Source: Duganella flavida (lineage in GTDB: Bacteria > Pseudomonadota > Gammaproteobacteria > Burkholderiales > Burkholderiaceae_D). From it: a stretch of DNA of 64,000 nucleotides. The notes beneath the pieces are model-generated. The model was not told the origin of the DNA, made no database searches, and saw only the letters and a program-made list of their open reading frames with translations. The stretch spans positions 124,001 through 188,000 of the forward strand of contig NZ_WWCN01000002.1 of NCBI RefSeq assembly GCF_009857445.1. Direction: 5' to 3'. Shown here piece after piece: positions 63,504-64,000 of this stretch; within the stretch, counting starts at the first letter, position 1, and every line of letters starts with the position of its first letter. The translations under genes were made by a program, and so were the position numbers.

Positions 63504-64000
63504 ATGTCCCTGATCCGCCAGAACTTGCAAGCAATCACCGCGACAATTGTTGCCACAGTCCAAGAATCGGGCCGCCAGCCGGAGTCGGTGCAGCTGCTGG
63601 CCGTGTCCAAAACCTTTGGTCCGGAAGCGGTGCAAGAGGCCGCAGAAGCGGGCCAGCGCGCGTTTGGCGAGAACTATCTGCAAGAAGGCCTGGATAAAAT
63701 CCGTGCACTGAATGATGCCGGCGCTCCGGCGCTCGAGTGGCACTTCATCGGCCCGATCCAGAGCAACAAAACGCGCCCGATTGCGGAGAACTTCGCCTGG
63801 GTACACACAGTCGAGCGCGAGAAGATTGCGCAGCGGCTGTCCGAGCAGCGGCCGGAAGGCATGGCGCCGCTGCAGATTTGTCTGCAAGTGAATATCAGCG
63901 GCGAGGCCAGCAAGAGCGGCATCGCCCCGGAACAAGTGGCGGAGCTGGCCCATAAGGTCGCAGCGTTACCGAACCTGACTTTGCGCGGCCTGATGGCGAT
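63504..64000 (+). CDS. YggS-family PLP homeostasis protein (partial)
   Basis: The first 165 codons of a PLP-binding protein, open to the window end. The cofactor lysine is in LLAVSKTFG (residue about 36), and the family blocks AFGENYLQEGLDKI, WHFIGPIQSNKTRPI and QVNISGEASKSGI are present. YggS/PLPBP proteins keep free PLP and amino-acid pools in balance. It is often next to pilT in proteobacteria, divergently oriented, as here. Confidence 0.95.
   Translation, partial: MSLIRQNLQAITATIVATVQESGRQPESVQLLAVSKTFGPEAVQEAAEAGQRAFGENYLQEGLDKIRALNDAGAPALEWHFIGPIQSNKTRPIAENFAWVHTVEREKIAQRLSEQRPEGMAPLQICLQVNISGEASKSGIAPEQVAELAHKVAALPNLTLRGLMA

Overview
The window looks like chromosomal DNA of a GC-rich betaproteobacterium, most likely Oxalobacteraceae (Massilia/Duganella/Janthinobacterium type). 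The pointers are the housekeeping gene content and its order (homoserine kinase - DUF2782 - polA; xseB-ispA-dxs; pilT-pilU), a DUF3138 porin, a BPSS1780-type membrane protein and a PEP-CTERM protein. No rRNA, tRNA, CRISPR array, prophage or insertion-sequence gene was seen. Gene density is high, and most intergenic gaps are under 150 bases.

Layout. 1-10.8 kb: an uptake-and-catabolism cluster for polyamines/guanidino compounds (end of a succinate-semialdehyde dehydrogenase, FAD amine oxidoreductase, guanidinobutyrase-like ureohydrolase, aldehyde dehydrogenase, cupin, PotFGHI-type ABC transporter, DUF3138 outer-membrane porin, LysR regulator). 10.9-18 kb: ruvB, a DUF188 protein, a LysR gene followed by a collapsed SDR pseudogene, DUF454, a ThuA protein behind a LacI-type palindrome, a PEP-CTERM protein, DUF2147, and a YheO/DauR regulator with a PLP-dependent dehydratase. 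18-26 kb: valS, a two-subunit molybdenum hydroxylase, a dienoyl-CoA isomerase-like crotonase, an M20 amidohydrolase, and a hicA toxin followed by a truncated hicB. 26.4-31 kb: TPP riboswitch and thiC-thiS-thiG-thiD-thiE. 31-35 kb: an ANTAR response regulator, a stand-alone receiver, a sugar 1-dehydrogenase, class III alcohol dehydrogenase and a Sel1 protein. 35-45 kb: an M56 (BlaR1-like) peptidase, uvrD, BPSS1780 protein, thrB, DUF2782, polA and an internally deleted dienelactone hydrolase. 45-54 kb: ZIP transporter, sulfurtransferase, EamA transporter, Rieske oxygenase, xseB-ispA-dxs, M48 peptidase, cobalamin adenosyltransferase and a Suppressor-of-Fused-domain protein. 54-64 kb: glcDEF, then on the minus strand pilT-pilU-gpx-GGDEF/EAL, and the start of a YggS-family gene.

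How the genes work together. The first cluster encodes a plausible complete route from outer-membrane entry, through periplasmic capture and ABC import, to oxidation and ureohydrolysis yielding GABA and then succinate. The thi genes form one riboswitch-controlled operon. The four minus-strand genes at the end overlap by single nucleotides and link pilus retraction with c-di-GMP turnover.

The strongest unexplained structure is a family of dispersed long palindromes at four sites (18029, 46043, 49158, 62343). They share GGGGTCAG(G/C)TC ends, while their inner arms differ between copies yet stay self-complementary. A second, shorter REP family (CCCCGC-N4-GCGGGG) occurs singly at 5672 and as an inverted pair at 39509. 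Several genes look recently damaged: an SDR, hicB, a dienelactone hydrolase, and possibly the start codon of the ZIP gene.
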